Positions 54,680 to 64,000 of a DNA stretch of 64,000 nt are shown here, one piece after another. The first letter of the stretch is position 1; every line of letters begins with the position of its first letter. Location of the stretch: the NCBI RefSeq assembly GCF_001427225.1, contig NZ_LMFH01000008.1:248001-312000 (forward strand), in the 5' to 3' direction. The notes under the pieces are model-generated. The model did no database searches. It was not told the origin of the DNA and was given only the letters and a program-made list of their open reading frames with translations. The DNA comes from Lysobacter sp. Root494 (GTDB lineage: Bacteria > Pseudomonadota > Gammaproteobacteria > Xanthomonadales > Xanthomonadaceae). A program made the position numbers and the translations under genes.

Positions 54680-55573
54680 TCAGGCCGCCGGAGCGGTTCC
54701 GCCCGGACCGTAGCTGGCCCCTGGTCCGATCGCCGTACGCACTTCGAACAGCTCCGGAAAGAACGTGAGCTCCAGTGCCTGCTTCAGGAAGCCGACACCG
54801 GACGATCCGCCCGTGCCGCGCTTGAAGCCGATGATCCGCAGCACCGTGCGCATGTGGCGGAAGCGCCACAGCTGGAACTGGGTTTCGAGGTCCACGAAGT
54901 CCTCGCACAGCGAGTACTCGCGCCAATAGCGGCCGGTGTCCTCGTAGATGCGTTCGAACACGTGCACCAGCGCGGGATCGGACACGTGCGGCTTCGACCA
55001 GTCGCGCTCGCGCTGCGTCGCGGGCACGTCATGGCCCCAGCGCGCGAGATAGATGAGGAACTCGTCGTACAGGCTCGGCGCTTCCAGCACGTCCTTCAGC
55101 GCGGCGTGCCCCGCTTCGTCGTGCGCAAACACCTTGAGCATCTGCGCGTTCTTGTTGCCCAGCAGGAATTCGATGGTGCGGTACTGCAGCGACTGGAAGC
55201 CCGACGACGGGCCGAGCACATCGCGGAACTCCATGTACTCCGACGGCGTCAGCGTCTCCAGCACCGACCACGCAGCGGTCAGTTGGTCGAGCACACGCTT
55301 GCAGCGCGCCAACACCTTGCGGCACTGCCAGACCTCGTCGGCGCGCAGGTAGACGATCGCCGCACGCAGCTCGTGGATCATCAGCTTCATCCACAGCTCC
55401 GAGACCTGGTGCTGGACGATGAAGAGCATCTCGTCGTGGTGCGCCGGATCCGAGAGCGGATGCTGCGCCGACAGCAGGCGGTTGAGCTGCAGGTAGCCGC
55501 CGTAGGTCATCCGTCCGGACAGGTCGGTGTGGATGCCGGATTCGAGGTCGCGCTGGTTCTTGTCGACGGTCAT
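54680..55573 (-). CDS. kynA: Tryptophan 2,3-dioxygenase
   Basis: A 297-residue haem enzyme of normal length, converting tryptophan to N-formylkynurenine. It has [62 protein letters not shown], and [21 protein letters not shown], whose histidine is the haem ligand. It stands alone here without the other kynurenine genes. It is divergent from the nuclease-like gene. Confidence 0.97.
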   Translation of the reverse strand: MTVDKNQRDLESGIHTDLSGRMTYGGYLQLNRLLSAQHPLSDPAHHDEMLFIVQHQVSELWMKLMIHELRAAIVYLRADEVWQCRKVLARCKRVLDQLTAAWSVLETLTPSEYMEFRDVLGPSSGFQSLQYRTIEFLLGNKNAQMLKVFAHDEAGHAALKDVLEAPSLYDEFLIYLARWGHDVPATQRERDWSKPHVSDPALVHVFERIYEDTGRYWREYSLCEDFVDLETQFQLWRFRHMRTVLRIIGFKRGTGGSSGVGFLKQALELTFFPELFEVRTAIGPGASYGPGGTAPAA

Positions 55574-55749
55574 GGGCGAAGCCTGTGCGGGGCGCAAAGG
55601 GTACCGCATCGCTCCTGCGGCCCCGGCGGTGTGCACTGCGTCATGCCCGTGCAACGCAGCCGTGGATAATGGCCGCACATTGCGCCGTATCCGGGCAATC
55701 AACGCGCCGCCTTGGGCCGGGCAGGTGCATCGACACAACGGGGAAGACC

Positions 55750-58700
55750 ATGACACCACGTGCTCGCGGCATCGCCGCGCTGCTTGCGTTGGCCCTCGCG
55801 GGCACCGCGCATGCGGATTGCATCAGCATCACCGGCCCGGCGTATGGGCAGGACTTCGACTCGCTCGCCTCGAGCGGCACGTCCTCGACCTTGCCGGCCG
55901 GCTGGGCCATTCGCGAAACCGGCACCAGTGGCAATGCCAACGGCCTGTACGCGGCCGGCGACGGCAGCGGCACCGCCGGCGACACCTACAGCTTCGGCAC
56001 CGGCGGAACTCCGCCCTCCGGCGAACGCGCGCTGGGCACGCTGCGCAGCGGTACGCTGCTGCCGACGCTCGGCGCCTGCTTCGTGAACAACACCGGGGCG
56101 ACCATCGATGCCCTCGACGTTGCCTACATCGGCGAGCAGTGGCGCCTGGGCGCGCTCGCTCGCGGCGCCGACCGCCTCGACTTCCAGTACAGCCTCAATG
56201 CCACCAGCCTCGCGGATGGCAGCTGGACCGATGCGAACGCGCTCGACTTCAGCACGCCGAACCTGAGCGGCACCAGCGCCGGCGCGCGCAAGGGCAACGA
56301 CGCCGAAAACCGCGCCGCAATCAGCGGCACGCTGTCGACGCTGGCCCTGCCCGTCGGCGGCATCCTGTGGATCCGCTGGAACGACTTCGACGCCAGCAGT
56401 TCCGACGACGGCCTGGCGATCGACGATTTCATCATCGGCCTGCCCGGCGCCGGGATCCCCCCAAAGCTGAAGATCAGCGATGCCATTGCCGACGAAGGCG
56501 ATGCCGGCATCACGCCGCTGTTCTTCAGCTTCACCCTCAACAAGCCCGCGGGCGCCGGTGGCGTGGTCATCGAATACGCCACGCGCGACATCAGCGCGAC
56601 GGCGGGCAGCGATTACACCGCCACAACCGCCAGCGTGACCATTCCCGAAGGCGAGACTTCGGTCGTCGTCTCGGTCGACATGCTCGGCGACACCGCGCAG
56701 GAGAACGACGAAACGTTCGCCGTCGACGTGGTCGGCGTCACCGGCGTCGCGATCGAGGACGGCACCGGCATCGGCACGATCCGCAGCGACGACCTCGTGA
56801 TCACGCCGATCCACGACATCCAGGGCAACGGCGCGACTTCGCCGCTGGCGAACCAGTTCGTCAACGTCATCGGCATCGTCACCGGGCGCAAGGGCAACGG
56901 CTTCTTCCTGCAGGCCAGCGATGCCGAAGCCGACGCCGATCCGTTCACCTCCGAAGGCGTGCTGGTGTTCACCGGCGCCGCGCCGTCAGCCGAGGCCGCA
57001 GTCGGCAATCGCGTGCGCGTGCGCGGCACGGTGGTCGAGTTCGCGCGTCCCGGCCAGCTGCCGATCACCGAAATCAGCGGCAGCCCGTCGGTCGTGCGGC
57101 TTTCGAGCGGCCATGCGCTGCCCTCGCCGGTTCCCCTGGCGCCGGAGATGACGGATCCCGCCGGCGGCTTCGGCCAGCTGGAAGCGCTGGAAGGCATGCG
57201 CGTCACCGGCAGCCTGACCACGGTCGCGGCCAGCGATGGCTTCAAGACGCCCTACAACGCCACCGGCGGCATCAACGGCATCCTGCGGGCCGTGATCACC
57301 GGCATCGCGCGTCCGTTCCGCGAACCGGGCATCTCGGTACTAGATCCGATTCCGGCTGGTGGCACTTCGCCGCCGATCCCACGCTGGGACGGCAATCCGG
57401 AAATCATCACCATCGACAGCGACACGCTCGCCGCCAGCGCCGGGCTCAACGGTGCGACGTACCAGCTCGACCTGCCGGCCGGTAGCGTGATCGAAGGCCT
57501 CACTGGTCCGCTCGACTACGACTTCGGCCGCTACACGCTGCACCGCGATCCGATGGTGCCGATCAACGTGACGGCGATGCCGCAACCACGCGCCGCGCGC
57601 GCCCCTTCGGCGAACGAGTTCACCGTCGCCGGGTACAACATGGAGCGTTTCTACGACACGATCGCCGACGCCAACGTCGACGATGACGTCGCCAGTACCA
57701 CTGCGTACGCCACGCGCCTGCGCAAGGCCTCGCTGGGCATCCGCGACTACCTGCATGCGCCCGACGTCCTCGTCGCCATCGAGATCGAGAACCTCCGTGT
57801 GCTCGAAGCGGTGGCCGCGAAGGTGAATGCCGATGCCGTCGCCGCGGGCCAGCCGGATCCGCAGTACGTCGCGCATCTCATCGAAGGCCACGATATCGGC
57901 GGCATCGACGTCGGCGTGCTGGTGAAGTCCGCGCCGGTCGCGAGCGGCAAGCCGCGCGTGGGAGCGGTGTCGGTGTCGCAGCCGGATACCGATCCGTTCT
58001 TCGAGCCGGATCGCTACCTCAACGATCGTCCGCCACTCATCCTCAACGCCGTGGTGAATTACGACGATGGCCGCGCGTTCCCGATCACGGTGATCGGCGT
58101 GCACCAGCGTTCGTTCAACGACACGGAACTCGACGACGCGTCGGGCGAACGCGCGCGCCGCAAGCGCCTGGAGCAGGCGAAGTTCCTCGCCGCCGAAGTG
58201 CAGAAGATCCAGTCCGCGTCGCCGTCCACGCGCGTCGTGGTGCTGGGCGACTTCAACGCCCTCGCGTTCAACGATGGGCTGGGCGACATCATGGGCGTCA
58301 CCGCGGGCACGCCGGTCCCCGACGAGGAAACCGTCACGCCGGGCGACGGCGTGGACCTGGTCGATCCCGACCTGCTCAACCTCGGCGAACTGCTGCCGCC
58401 GTCCGAACGCTATTCGTATTCGTTCGACGGCCAGGCGCAGACGCTTGACCACGTGCTGGTGAATGAGGAACTGGTCGTCACCACGCGCGCCGCGTCGGTC
58501 GACCACGCGCGCATCAACGCCGACTTCACCGATACGAACCGCAGCGATGCGAATACGCCGACGCGCATGGCCGACCACGATCCGGTGATCGCATATTTCG
58601 ATCCGCGTCCGGTGGCCGATCTCGCGATCACGGCGATGGCCAACAGTGCAGTGGTTCCGGTCGACGGCACCCTCGCGTTTACCGCGACCGTGCACAACAA

Positions 58701-59412
58701 CGGTCCGGAAGCCGCGGAATCGGTCGGCGTCGGCTTCGCGCTCAATGCGGTGCTGCCGACGATGGCCGTCGCCGCACCGGCGGGCTGGAACTGCGATACC
58801 GCCCAGGTGGATGCGGGCCGCACGTCCGTGGCCTGCCACGCTTCGACGCTCGCGAAGGACGGCGACGTGCAGTTCGCGATCACGGCGATTGCCACGCCGG
58901 AATCGGCGCACGCCACGGTGTCGCTGGCCGCGGCGGTGGATGCGCTCTCGCTCGACCACCAGCCGGGCAACGACGCTGCGTCGGCTTCGCTCGAGATCGC
59001 GGCACGCGTCGACCTGTCGGTGCGCATCACCGGACCGGCGAAGAAGCTGCACTACGGCGATTTCGCACCGTTCGCGGTCAACCTCGGCAATGCCGGTCCG
59101 TACACCGCGAAGCAGGCGACGATGACGCTGCGCGGCGATGCGCCGGCGACAACCGTTTCGATCCATGCACCGGCCGGCTGGGACTGCACGGTCCAGCCGG
59201 ATGGAACCGGGCGTTTCGAAGCCGTGTGCGGCGCGACGGCGCTCCTGGCGATCGACGTGAACCAGCACTTCGACGTCGTGGTGAACGTTCCATCGCGTCC
59301 GGACAGCACCGGTTTCCTCACTCTCACGGCAATGGCGGATTCGGCATCGCTCGAAACCACTCCGGCCGACAATTCAGCGAGCTACAGCAACCGGATCGTC
59401 GGCGTCCCCTAA
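55750..59412 (+). CDS. Secreted multidomain endonuclease/exonuclease/phosphatase-family protein (ExeM-like)
   Basis: A 1220-residue exported protein. A signal peptide ends near AGTAHADC. Residues 30-240 are a beta-rich region resembling cell-surface modules. A Calx-beta domain (about 240-350) has [18 protein letters not shown] and [15 protein letters not shown]. An OB-fold-like [16 protein letters not shown] segment follows. The EEP catalytic part (about 610-950) contains [35 protein letters not shown] and DHDPVIAYF. Two CARDB/DUF11-type modules close the protein. ExeM-type enzymes degrade extracellular DNA. GGGGAAG precedes the ATG at 55750. Confidence 0.85.
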   Translation: MTPRARGIAALLALALAGTAHADCISITGPAYGQDFDSLASSGTSSTLPAGWAIRETGTSGNANGLYAAGDGSGTAGDTYSFGTGGTPPSGERALGTLRSGTLLPTLGACFVNNTGATIDALDVAYIGEQWRLGALARGADRLDFQYSLNATSLADGSWTDANALDFSTPNLSGTSAGARKGNDAENRAAISGTLSTLALPVGGILWIRWNDFDASSSDDGLAIDDFIIGLPGAGIPPKLKISDAIADEGDAGITPLFFSFTLNKPAGAGGVVIEYATRDISATAGSDYTATTASVTIPEGETSVVVSVDMLGDTAQENDETFAVDVVGVTGVAIEDGTGIGTIRSDDLVITPIHDIQGNGATSPLANQFVNVIGIVTGRKGNGFFLQASDAEADADPFTSEGVLVFTGAAPSAEAAVGNRVRVRGTVVEFARPGQLPITEISGSPSVVRLSSGHALPSPVPLAPEMTDPAGGFGQLEALEGMRVTGSLTTVAASDGFKTPYNATGGINGILRAVITGIARPFREPGISVLDPIPAGGTSPPIPRWDGNPEIITIDSDTLAASAGLNGATYQLDLPAGSVIEGLTGPLDYDFGRYTLHRDPMVPINVTAMPQPRAARAPSANEFTVAGYNMERFYDTIADANVDDDVASTTAYATRLRKASLGIRDYLHAPDVLVAIEIENLRVLEAVAAKVNADAVAAGQPDPQYVAHLIEGHDIGGIDVGVLVKSAPVASGKPRVGAVSVSQPDTDPFFEPDRYLNDRPPLILNAVVNYDDGRAFPITVIGVHQRSFNDTELDDASGERARRKRLEQAKFLAAEVQKIQSASPSTRVVVLGDFNALAFNDGLGDIMGVTAGTPVPDEETVTPGDGVDLVDPDLLNLGELLPPSERYSYSFDGQAQTLDHVLVNEELVVTTRAASVDHARINADFTDTNRSDANTPTRMADHDPVIAYFDPRPVADLAITAMANSAVVPVDGTLAFTATVHNNGPEAAESVGVGFALNAVLPTMAVAAPAGWNCDTAQVDAGRTSVACHASTLAKDGDVQFAITAIATPESAHATVSLAAAVDALSLDHQPGNDAASASLEIAARVDLSVRITGPAKKLHYGDFAPFAVNLGNAGPYTAKQATMTLRGDAPATTVSIHAPAGWDCTVQPDGTGRFEAVCGATALLAIDVNQHFDVVVNVPSRPDSTGFLTLTAMADSASLETTPADNSASYSNRIVGVP

Positions 59413-59440
59413 GCCAAGGATGTACATGCAGGCAAGTGCA

Positions 59441-59472
59441 GAAAGCGCGGCTCCGGCCGCGCTTTCCGTTTG
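59441..59472 (+). terminator. Intrinsic terminator after the nuclease-like gene
   Basis: An 11-bp stem (GAAAGCGCGGC/GCCGCGCTTTC, TCCG loop) is followed by a short CGTTTG tract, 28 bases past the stop. The T-run is weak. Confidence 0.6.
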
Positions 59473-59577
59473 CGCGTGATTGCGTGCGCCCCCGTCTTGC
59501 CGCAATGCGCAACGGGCTATTTACACGCGACGGTTATCATTCCCGGGTTAATTGAAGAGCTCGGTGAAGGATCTGCG

Positions 59578-60669
59578 ATGACTGACGCACCAACCAGGAA
59601 CATTGCCGCCACGTACGAAATCGAATACCTGCAATACCTCGGAACGGATGGCACGCTCGTCGCCGAATTGCCGCCCGCCTTCAACGACCCGAAGGCACTG
59701 GTTCCGCTGTTCAAGCAGATGCTGTTCGTGCGCGTGTTCGACACCAAGGCGATCGCCCTGCAGCGCACCGGCAAGCTCGGCACCTACGCCTCGAGCCTGG
59801 GCCATGAAGCGACGCACGTCGGCATCGGCGCGTCGACGCGACCCGAAGATGTCTTCGCACCCAGCTACCGCGAATACGGCGCGCAGTTCATGCGCGGCGT
59901 GCTGCCGCGCGAGGTGCTGCTGTACTGGGGTGGCGACGAACGCGGCAACGACTTCTCCGGCCCGAAACACGACTACCCGTGGTGCGTCCCGATCTCCACG
60001 CAGTGCTTGATGGCCGCGGGCGCGGCGCTGTCGTTCAAGCTGCGCAAGGAGAAGCGCATCGCCGTCGCATGCTGCGGCGACGGCGGCTCGTCCAAGACCG
60101 ACTTCTATGCCGCATTGAATTCGGCCGGCGCCTATACCTCGCCGCTGGTGCTATGCGTGATCAACAACGGCTGGGCGATCTCGGTACCGCGCGCCTCGCA
60201 GACCGGCGCGAAGACGCTTGCGCAGAAGGGTCTCGCGGGTGGCTTGTACTGCCTGCAGGTCGACGGCAACGATCTGTTCGCGGTGATGGAAGGCATGCGC
60301 CGCGCCACCGAACGCGCACGCAACGGCGAAGGCGGCAGCGTCATCGAATTCCTCACCTACCGCCTGCACGACCACACCACTGCCGACGACGCGCGCCGTT
60401 ATCGCGCCGACGAGGAAGTGAAGGCCGCCTGGGCGCGCGATCCGATTCCGCGCCTGCGCACCTTCCTCACCGCGCAGGGCCTGTGGAGCGAAGCCGAAGA
60501 AAAGATCTGGGCGGACGAATGCGGCAAGCGCGTCGACGAGGAAATCAACGCATACCTCAACACGCCCGTGCAGCCGGTCGAAGCGATGTTCGACTATCTC
60601 TACGCCGACATGCCACCGGACGTTGCCGAACAACGTGCCGCTGCGCTCGCACTGGAGGGCCGCGCGTGA
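59578..60669 (+). CDS. 2-Oxoacid dehydrogenase E1 alpha subunit
   Basis: A 363-residue E1 alpha of the heterotetrameric type. The thiamine-diphosphate site reads [22 protein letters not shown]...VINN, and the phosphorylation-loop region is [16 protein letters not shown]. It is close to PdhA/BkdA1; pyruvate and branched-chain 2-oxoacids are both possible. Branched-chain oxidation fits organisms rich in iso-fatty acids. AAGGA lies six bases before the ATG. It heads a five-gene operon. Confidence 0.92.
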   Translation: MTDAPTRNIAATYEIEYLQYLGTDGTLVAELPPAFNDPKALVPLFKQMLFVRVFDTKAIALQRTGKLGTYASSLGHEATHVGIGASTRPEDVFAPSYREYGAQFMRGVLPREVLLYWGGDERGNDFSGPKHDYPWCVPISTQCLMAAGAALSFKLRKEKRIAVACCGDGGSSKTDFYAALNSAGAYTSPLVLCVINNGWAISVPRASQTGAKTLAQKGLAGGLYCLQVDGNDLFAVMEGMRRATERARNGEGGSVIEFLTYRLHDHTTADDARRYRADEEVKAAWARDPIPRLRTFLTAQGLWSEAEEKIWADECGKRVDEEINAYLNTPVQPVEAMFDYLYADMPPDVAEQRAAALALEGRA

Positions 60670-61694
60670 ACAAGGCCGACACCATGCCCAAGATCGACAA
60701 CGCCACCGCGACCACCACCCCCATCACCCTGATCGAAGCGATAACGCAGGCGCTCGCCTACGAGATGCGCAACGACGAATCCGTGGTGGTGCTGGGCGAA
60801 GACGTCGGCGTCAACGGCGGCGTGTTCCGCGCGACCGCCGGCCTGCAGCAGAAGTTCGGACCGGAACGCGTGCTCGACACGCCGCTCGACGAGACGACGA
60901 TCGCCGGCCTCACTGTCGGCATGGCTTCGCAAGGGATGAAGCCGGTCGCCGAAGCGCAGTTCGACGGCTTCATGTACCCGATGGTCGACTTCATCGTCTG
61001 CCACGCCGCGCGCATGCGCTACCGCACGCGCGGCCGCCTGCATTGCCCGATGGTGCTGCGCGTGCCCTGGGGCGGCGGCATCCGCGCGCCGGAACACCAC
61101 AGCGAGGCGAACGAAGCGATCTTCACCAACGTGCCCGGCCTGCGCGTCGTGATGCCCTCTTCGCCTGCGCGCGCCTACGGCATGTTGCTGTCGGCGATCC
61201 GCGATCCGGACCCCGTGATCTTCTTCGAACCCAAGCGCATCTATCGCCAGTACAAGGAACTCGTGCCCGACGACGGCGAGGCGCTGCCGCTCGACGTGTG
61301 CTACGTGCTGCGCGACGGCAGCGACATCACGCTGGTGACGTGGGGCGCGCAGGTGAAGGAAACGCTGGAAGCCGCCGAAAAGCTCGCGGGCGAAGGCATC
61401 AGCGCCGAAGTGATCGACGTTGCCACGCTGCGTCCGCTCGACTTCGCGACGATCGCGGAGTCGGTGAGCCGTACCGGCCGCTGCGTGATCGTGCACGAGG
61501 CGCCGAAGACCGCCGGCTTCGGTGCGGAAATCGCCGCGCGCCTGGCCGAGGAGTCGATGTACGACCTGCTCGCGCCGGTCGAGCGCGTCACCGGTTACGA
61601 CACGCACATCCCGCTGTTCCGCCTGGAGATGAAGTACCTGCCGAGCGTGGACCGCATCGTGGCCGCAGCGAAGCGCACGATGGCGGCGGGCTGA
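60666..61694 (+). CDS. 2-Oxoacid dehydrogenase E1 beta subunit
   Basis: A 342-residue E1 beta: [80 protein letters not shown] and the closing [14 protein letters not shown]. The GTG at 60666 overlaps the E1 alpha stop (GTGA) and has GGAGG seven bases upstream; an ATG at 60684 is weaker. It pairs with E1 alpha and donates the acyl group to the E2 lipoyl arm. Confidence 0.93.
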   Translation: MNKADTMPKIDNATATTTPITLIEAITQALAYEMRNDESVVVLGEDVGVNGGVFRATAGLQQKFGPERVLDTPLDETTIAGLTVGMASQGMKPVAEAQFDGFMYPMVDFIVCHAARMRYRTRGRLHCPMVLRVPWGGGIRAPEHHSEANEAIFTNVPGLRVVMPSSPARAYGMLLSAIRDPDPVIFFEPKRIYRQYKELVPDDGEALPLDVCYVLRDGSDITLVTWGAQVKETLEAAEKLAGEGISAEVIDVATLRPLDFATIAESVSRTGRCVIVHEAPKTAGFGAEIAARLAEESMYDLLAPVERVTGYDTHIPLFRLEMKYLPSVDRIVAAAKRTMAAG

Positions 61695-61699
61695 CGGCG

Positions 61700-62065
61700 A
61701 TGACAATTGAAGCGATCAACTTCGCGGGCAAGCTCGGCACCTTCGCCGAGCCGTGGTCGCCGCGGGTGATCGCCGAAATGAACGATTACCAGTTCAAGCT
61801 CGTCAAGCTACAGGGCGAGTTCGTCTGGCATTCGCACGCGGATACCGATGAAACGTTCATCGTGCTCGCCGGCACGCTGTGCATGGGTTTCCGCGATCGT
61901 GAAGTAAACGTGCAGGCAGGCGAAATGATCGTCGTGCCGCGCGGCGTCGAGCATTGCCCGCGCGCGGACGACGAATGCCATGTGCTGCTGGTCGAGCCGC
62001 GCGGCGTGGTGAATACCGGCGAAGCCGGTGGTGAACTGACCGCCGCGAACGACGTCTGGGCATGA
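61700..62065 (+). CDS. Cupin-domain protein within the dehydrogenase operon
   Basis: A 121-residue single cupin. The metal-binding pattern is [18 protein letters not shown] (His-x-His and Glu), then [15 protein letters not shown]. It starts 5 bases after E1 beta and overlaps the SH3-like gene (ATGA). Cupins of this shape range from enzymes to metal- or ligand-binding proteins, and the role here is unknown. Placement between E1 and E2 genes is unusual. Confidence 0.88.
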   Translation: MTIEAINFAGKLGTFAEPWSPRVIAEMNDYQFKLVKLQGEFVWHSHADTDETFIVLAGTLCMGFRDREVNVQAGEMIVVPRGVEHCPRADDECHVLLVEPRGVVNTGEAGGELTAANDVWA

Positions 62066-62424
62066 AGCGCGCCGTGGTCATCGCGCCGCATCGTGCACCG
62101 GATCGTCCGCCGGTCCGTGTCGAACCTGGCGACAGCGTCACCCTCGGCGAGCGCGATAGCGAGTGGCCGCAGTTCGTGTGGACATCGCTGGCGACCGGAC
62201 TCGGCGGCTGGATGCCGTCGGTGCTTTTCGACCGCGAAGAGGGCGAGGCCACGGCAACGCAGCCCTGCGACACCCGCGAACTCGACGCGGACGAAGGCGA
62301 CACGTTGCTGCTTCACCACGAACTCGCAGGGTGGTGGTGGGCCGAAAACATGCAAGGCACGAGCGGATGGATTCCCACGCGCGTGCTCCGGATACTTGAA
62401 GACAGCCAGAGCGAAGAGACCTGA
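62062..62424 (+). CDS. SH3-like domain protein within the dehydrogenase operon
   Basis: A 120-residue protein with two SH3-like halves: [31 protein letters not shown] and the second with [31 protein letters not shown]. The paired W-x-P and G-W-I-P patterns resemble variant SH3 folds. No signal peptide, so it acts in the cytoplasm. Start overlaps the cupin stop by 4 bases, and E2 follows one base later. Confidence 0.82.
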   Translation: MKRAVVIAPHRAPDRPPVRVEPGDSVTLGERDSEWPQFVWTSLATGLGGWMPSVLFDREEGEATATQPCDTRELDADEGDTLLLHHELAGWWWAENMQGTSGWIPTRVLRILEDSQSEET

Positions 62425-62425
62425 C

Positions 62426-63760
62426 ATGGCCGAAACGAAGACGTTCTTCCTTCCCGACCTCGGCGAAGGCCTACCCGATGCCACCATCGTCGAATGGATG
62501 GTGAAGCCCGGCGACACGATCCTGCTCGACGCGCCGCTGGTGTCGATGGAAACCGCCAAAGCCGTGGTCGAAGTGCCGTCGCCCGTGTCGGGCAAGGTGC
62601 TCAAGCTCGCCGGTGCTGCGGGCGACGTGATCGTCACCGGCAAGATGCTCGCGGAATTCGAAGTCGATCCGTCGCTGCCGCAGCGCGCGGAAGGACAGGA
62701 CACCGGGCACCATCACGGCGGCGGCACTCATGCCGAGCCCGCAAAGGAACCGGAAACGAAGACCGAAGCCCTGCGCGAGGACAGCGGCACGGTGGTCGGC
62801 GCGATGCAGAGTTCGGATGCGGTACGCAGCGAGGCCGCCGTCGCGGTCGGTGGCGTCAAGGCGATGCCGGCCGTGCGCGCGCAGGCGCGCAAGCTCGGCG
62901 TGGACATCGCGCGCGTAAGCCCGAGCGGCGCGGATGGCGTGGTGACGATGGATGACGTGAAGCGTGCCGCGGCGGATGGCAGTGCCAAGGTGGGCGCCGC
63001 GCCCGCAGCACGTGCGCCCTCGCCTGCCCCGGCTGCAGCGCCTGCAGCTGCGCCGTCTTCGCGCAGCACGCTGTCGCAATCGGGCAAGCCGATGCGCACG
63101 CAGCCGCCGGGTGTCGCCGCGACGGGGCAGCCCGAACAGCTCAAGGGCGTGCGCCGCAACATGGCGCGCGTGATGGCCGACGCGCACAGCAAGGTCGTGC
63201 CGACCACGCTGGTCGACGACGCCGACCTGCACGCCTGGATCGGCAAGCAGGACATCACCGCGCGCCTGGTCCGCGCGATCGTGAGCGCGTGCAAGACCGT
63301 GCCTGCGCTCAACGCGTGGTTCGATGGCGAAAACCTCACCCGCACGCTGCATCCGCATGTCGACATCGGCATCGCGGTGGATACCGATGACGGCCTGTTT
63401 GTTCCGGCCCTGCGCAACGCGGACATGCTCGATGGCGCGGGCATTCGCACCGGCATCCAGCGCCTGCGCGCGCAGGTCGAGGACCGCACGATCCCGTCCG
63501 GCGAACTGAGCGGCTATACGATTTCGCTGTCGAACTTCGGCATGTTCGCGGGCCGTTACGCGACACCGGTCGTGGTGCCGCCATGCGTGGCGATCATCGG
63601 CGCCGGCAAGCTGTCGCACGACGTGGTCGCGGTGATCGGCGGGATCGAAGTGCATCGGCGCATGCCGATTTCGCTGACATTCGATCATCGCGCCTGCACG
63701 GGCGGCGAGGCGGCGCGCTTCCTCAAGGCGTTGCTCGACGATATGGCCTCGCCGAACTGA
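62426..63760 (+). CDS. 2-Oxoacid dehydrogenase E2 (dihydrolipoyl acyltransferase)
   Basis: A 444-residue E2. The lipoyl domain (1-80) has the lipoylation lysine in SMETAKAVVEVPS. A His- and Glu-rich linker containing HHHGGG follows, then an E3-binding domain (about 150-190: AMPAVRAQARKLGVDIARVSPSG) and an Ala/Pro hinge. The catalytic domain ends in SLTFDHRACTGGEAARFL; the histidine is kept but the usual DHRxxDG aspartate is replaced (GGE), as in some branched-chain-type E2. E3 is not in the window. Confidence 0.93.
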   Translation: MAETKTFFLPDLGEGLPDATIVEWMVKPGDTILLDAPLVSMETAKAVVEVPSPVSGKVLKLAGAAGDVIVTGKMLAEFEVDPSLPQRAEGQDTGHHHGGGTHAEPAKEPETKTEALREDSGTVVGAMQSSDAVRSEAAVAVGGVKAMPAVRAQARKLGVDIARVSPSGADGVVTMDDVKRAAADGSAKVGAAPAARAPSPAPAAAPAAAPSSRSTLSQSGKPMRTQPPGVAATGQPEQLKGVRRNMARVMADAHSKVVPTTLVDDADLHAWIGKQDITARLVRAIVSACKTVPALNAWFDGENLTRTLHPHVDIGIAVDTDDGLFVPALRNADMLDGAGIRTGIQRLRAQVEDRTIPSGELSGYTISLSNFGMFAGRYATPVVVPPCVAIIGAGKLSHDVVAVIGGIEVHRRMPISLTFDHRACTGGEAARFLKALLDDMASPN

Positions 63761-63776
63761 TCTCCGGAGCAGCACC

Positions 63777-64000
63777 ATGACCCACCACAGCCGTCTTGCC
63801 GGTTTCATCATCGACTGCAACACCGGCGACCTCGATGCCGCCGCGGACTTCTGGAGTGGCGCGCTCGGCATCAGCATCGCCGACCGCAATGCAGGCGACG
63901 ACACCGCGCAGTACCAGCAGTTCGGCGACACGCCGGGCGATCTGCACATCGAAGTGCAGAAGGTCGATCACCCCTCGCGCGTGCACCTGGACATCGAAGC
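63777..64000 (+). CDS. VOC (glyoxalase-fold) family protein, 5' end only
   Basis: The first 74 codons lie inside the window, and the gene runs off its end. It starts THHSRLAGFIIDCNTGDLDAAADFWSGALGI, the DLDAAADFW pattern typical of VOC/bleomycin-resistance-like proteins, and reaches a VHLDIEA strand. GGAG lies upstream at the right distance. Function unknown. Confidence 0.82.
   Translation, partial: MTHHSRLAGFIIDCNTGDLDAAADFWSGALGISIADRNAGDDTAQYQQFGDTPGDLHIEVQKVDHPSRVHLDIE

Noticed and set aside
57340-59268. A 642-codon open frame on the - strand, Arg/His/Val-rich
   Set aside because: It is fully antisense to the secreted nuclease-like gene, has a composition typical of GC-driven shadows and no recognisable motif.
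62471-63949. A 492-codon - strand frame
   Set aside because: Antisense to the E2 gene and to the start of the VOC gene; Arg/His/Val-rich and without motifs.
1-64000. CRISPR array, prophage, integrase, IS element or toxin-antitoxin pair
   Set aside because: No spaced direct repeats, transposase motifs or phage structural genes were seen in any frame.

Overview
The window is a GC-rich, densely coded gammaproteobacterial chromosome segment, most likely from the Lysobacteraceae/Xanthomonadaceae (Lysobacter-like). The main reasons are a Clp-type CRP regulator beside speD and coq7, a trpE-trpG-trpD-trpC block with foreign genes inserted, a PilU-type retraction ATPase, and GTAG-headed REP-like hairpins of the kind known from Stenotrophomonas and relatives. 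No plasmid, phage, insertion sequence or CRISPR array is visible. The species call is an inference from gene content and order.

Layout. 1-1.1 kb: end of etfB and complete etfA. 1.1-22.5 kb: a surface-polysaccharide locus. wecB lies on the + strand, and about 20 kb of - strand genes run from the ABC exporter (wzm, wzt) through a GT4 enzyme, a GT-B/GT-A fusion, a DUF6270-like protein, a methyltransferase-GT-GT fusion, a membrane-anchored coiled-coil methyltransferase, a GT-A/GT-B fusion and a UDP-HexNAc dehydrogenase. They end in a decoration module: two related small lipoproteins, an SGNH-like/GNAT fusion, an OafA acyltransferase with tandem SGNH domains, and a sulfotransferase-like protein. 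WecB plus the dehydrogenase could make UDP-ManNAcA. 22.5-25.6 kb: transsulfuration genes and a DUF465 protein behind a structured leader. 26-28.4 kb: an OmpA-like periplasmic protein and pilU. 28.5-30.2 kb: maiA and fahA (lower tyrosine catabolism). 30.4-31.5 kb: rplM-rpsI-tRNA-Gln. 31.6-36 kb: glcF, coq7, speD, clp and two small genes. 36-43.7 kb: the trp region (trpC, trpD, trpG, trpE, rpe) with an HAD phosphatase, a monooxygenase-fold protein, a zinc-ribbon protein, a DnaJ-like protein and a candidate small RNA. 44-46.4 kb: purC, an Mpo1-like protein and an EamA permease. 46.4-49.6 kb: epimerase, nhaA and a Ca/Na antiporter. 49.7-52.8 kb: hmgA, hppD and a divergent MarR regulator with a clear operator. 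53-55.6 kb: a POT peptide transporter and tryptophan 2,3-dioxygenase. 55.7-59.4 kb: a large secreted nuclease-like protein. 59.6-64 kb: a 2-oxoacid dehydrogenase operon (E1a, E1b, cupin, SH3-like, E2) and the start of a VOC-family gene.

How the genes work together. The polysaccharide genes look like a complete polymerise-and-export module (ABC-dependent, not Wzx/Wzy) with unusually many fused enzymes and several acyl-transfer or esterase-type proteins. Tyrosine breakdown is complete from 4-hydroxyphenylpyruvate to fumarate and acetoacetate, but split between two loci about 20 kb apart. The hppD promoter carries a perfect palindrome in its spacer that also covers the marR start codon, a direct sign of joint control. 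Many neighbours overlap by 4 bases (ATGA or GTGA), which was used here to fix start codons. Genuine genes sit on either strand; most long open frames opposite them are GC-driven shadows and are not listed.
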